This document shows, in pieces, positions 63,710-64,000 of a stretch of DNA of 64,000 nucleotides; position 1 is the first letter of the stretch; every line of letters starts with the position of its first letter. This DNA is from Haloprofundus halobius (GTDB lineage: Archaea > Halobacteriota > Halobacteria > Halobacteriales > Haloferacaceae). Both the position numbers and the translations under genes were made by a program. The stretch is from positions 620,001-684,000 of the forward strand of contig NZ_CP083666.1 of assembly GCF_020097835.1 (NCBI RefSeq). The letters run 5' to 3'. The notes below the pieces were generated by a model. It was not told where the DNA came from. It was given only the letters and a program-made list of their open reading frames with translations, and did not search any database.

Positions 63710-64000
63710 CTATCCGCTCTCCATCAAGTGGAATTCCTCTGGGTGGAACGTCGTCGCATCGTTCAAATTGACGTGAAGAGCGTCCGCAAATACATCGTCG
63801 TTGGAGAGACTAAACGTCATCAAATAACAGCCACCCTGACTTCCGTTTAGCTCTAGTTCTTTCCGTTCTCTCCCCGACCGCGACGTGCGTCTGGTCGTAC
63901 GGGAGACCGTGAGCGGTTGTTTTCGTCGGGGTTGTCCGTCGTTCTTGTAGACGACTCTGTCACCCTTCTCGACGCGATCGACGGCGTCCCTTCCGGAAGC
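63710..64000 (-). CDS. Hypothetical protein, C-terminal 96 residues (5' end outside window)
   Basis: Open minus-strand frame entering at the window edge and ending at TAG 63710-63712. AVDRVEKGDRVVYKNDGQPR is a KOW- or SH3-like strand pattern, followed by a basic loop (TVSRTTRRTSRSGRERK), then ELELNGSQGGCYLMTFS. GDRVVYKND with later GGxYxL is common in small haloarchaeal domains. The overlapping plus-strand frame is less plausible. Function unknown, start not in the window. Confidence 0.5.
   Translation of the reverse strand, partial: ASGRDAVDRVEKGDRVVYKNDGQPRRKQPLTVSRTTRRTSRSGRERKELELNGSQGGCYLMTFSLSNDDVFADALHVNLNDATTFHPEEFHLMESG

Noticed and set aside
63540-63776. Plus-strand frame over tRNA-Ser and beyond
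   Set aside because: It runs through a tRNA gene; the minus-strand partial frame has better protein-like sequence.

Overview
The window reads as the chromosome of an extremely halophilic archaeon (class Halobacteria, Haloferax/Halogeometricum-like). GC content is high and the predicted proteins are very acidic. The gene set is archaeal: ribosomal protein S17e, CofD for coenzyme F420, a HARP-type protein-only RNase P, dodecin, a geranylgeranyl-reductase-like flavoprotein and several families largely confined to haloarchaea (DUF7344, DUF5785, DUF5820, DUF7116). Many genes start directly after a TATA-like element about 26 bp upstream, as expected for leaderless haloarchaeal mRNAs. No provirus, transposase or CRISPR array was seen.

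Layout. 1-1.8 kb: small haloarchaeal proteins, one of them a lipoprotein gene with a suspicious in-frame stop. 1.9-4.9 kb: biotin carboxylase/BCCP (pccA) and biotin ligase (birA), with a BirA-operator-like inverted repeat ahead of pccA. 4.9-9.0 kb (minus): UspA, amidohydrolase and two tandem paralogous HD phosphohydrolases. 9.2-12.8 kb: compact run cofD - DUS-like - CitG-like - DUF447 - rps17e with 4-bp overlaps between the first four. 12.9-24 kb: metabolic genes (GGR-like, D-hydroxyacid dehydrogenase, FAH-family, asd, hisD), a cold-shock protein, a Rieske protein and a hairpin array. 24-36.7 kb: membrane proteins, dodecin, phosphoesterase, UspA, Lrp, IMPase, HARP, tRNA-Leu, nucleotidyltransferase, aspartoacylase-like. 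37.2-45 kb: the conserved PrkA-PrkA-DUF444-SpoVR module followed by three DUF7344 membrane regulators. 47-52.7 kb: tRNA-Glu, a beta-oxidation fusion enzyme, AlkA-type glycosylase, and a RimK/protease fusion divergent from a deacylase. 52.9-56.5 kb: sdhCDBA. 56.5-64 kb: an odd tRNA-like gene, small proteins, methyltransferase, second cold-shock gene, tRNA-Thr, GNAT, MazG-like, CBS, uridine kinase, a second hairpin array, tRNA-Ser and a partial gene.

The most unusual signal is not a protein system but a set of palindromic DNA elements in three settings. (1) Two dense intergenic arrays (about 16.8-17.0 kb and 63.15-63.37 kb) of short perfect hairpins, many with tiny GAA/TTC/CGAAG/CTTCG-type loops. 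(2) One or two similar hairpins sitting in frame inside three enzyme genes (hisD, the IMPase-family gene, the DUF309 gene), each at a place where the protein carries an extra segment of roughly 16-20 residues. (3) Three of the four conventional tRNA genes (Leu, Glu, Ser) are followed on their 3' side by a second copy of the tRNA tail (G53 of the T-loop through the 3' end, 22-24 nt), plus an inverted partial copy and hairpins, within about 95-150 bp. Settings 1 and 2 resemble, by analogy only, bacterial palindromic elements that insert into genes. Setting 3 looks like a miniature element with tRNA-tail attachment sites. Whether the three share one mechanism is inference.
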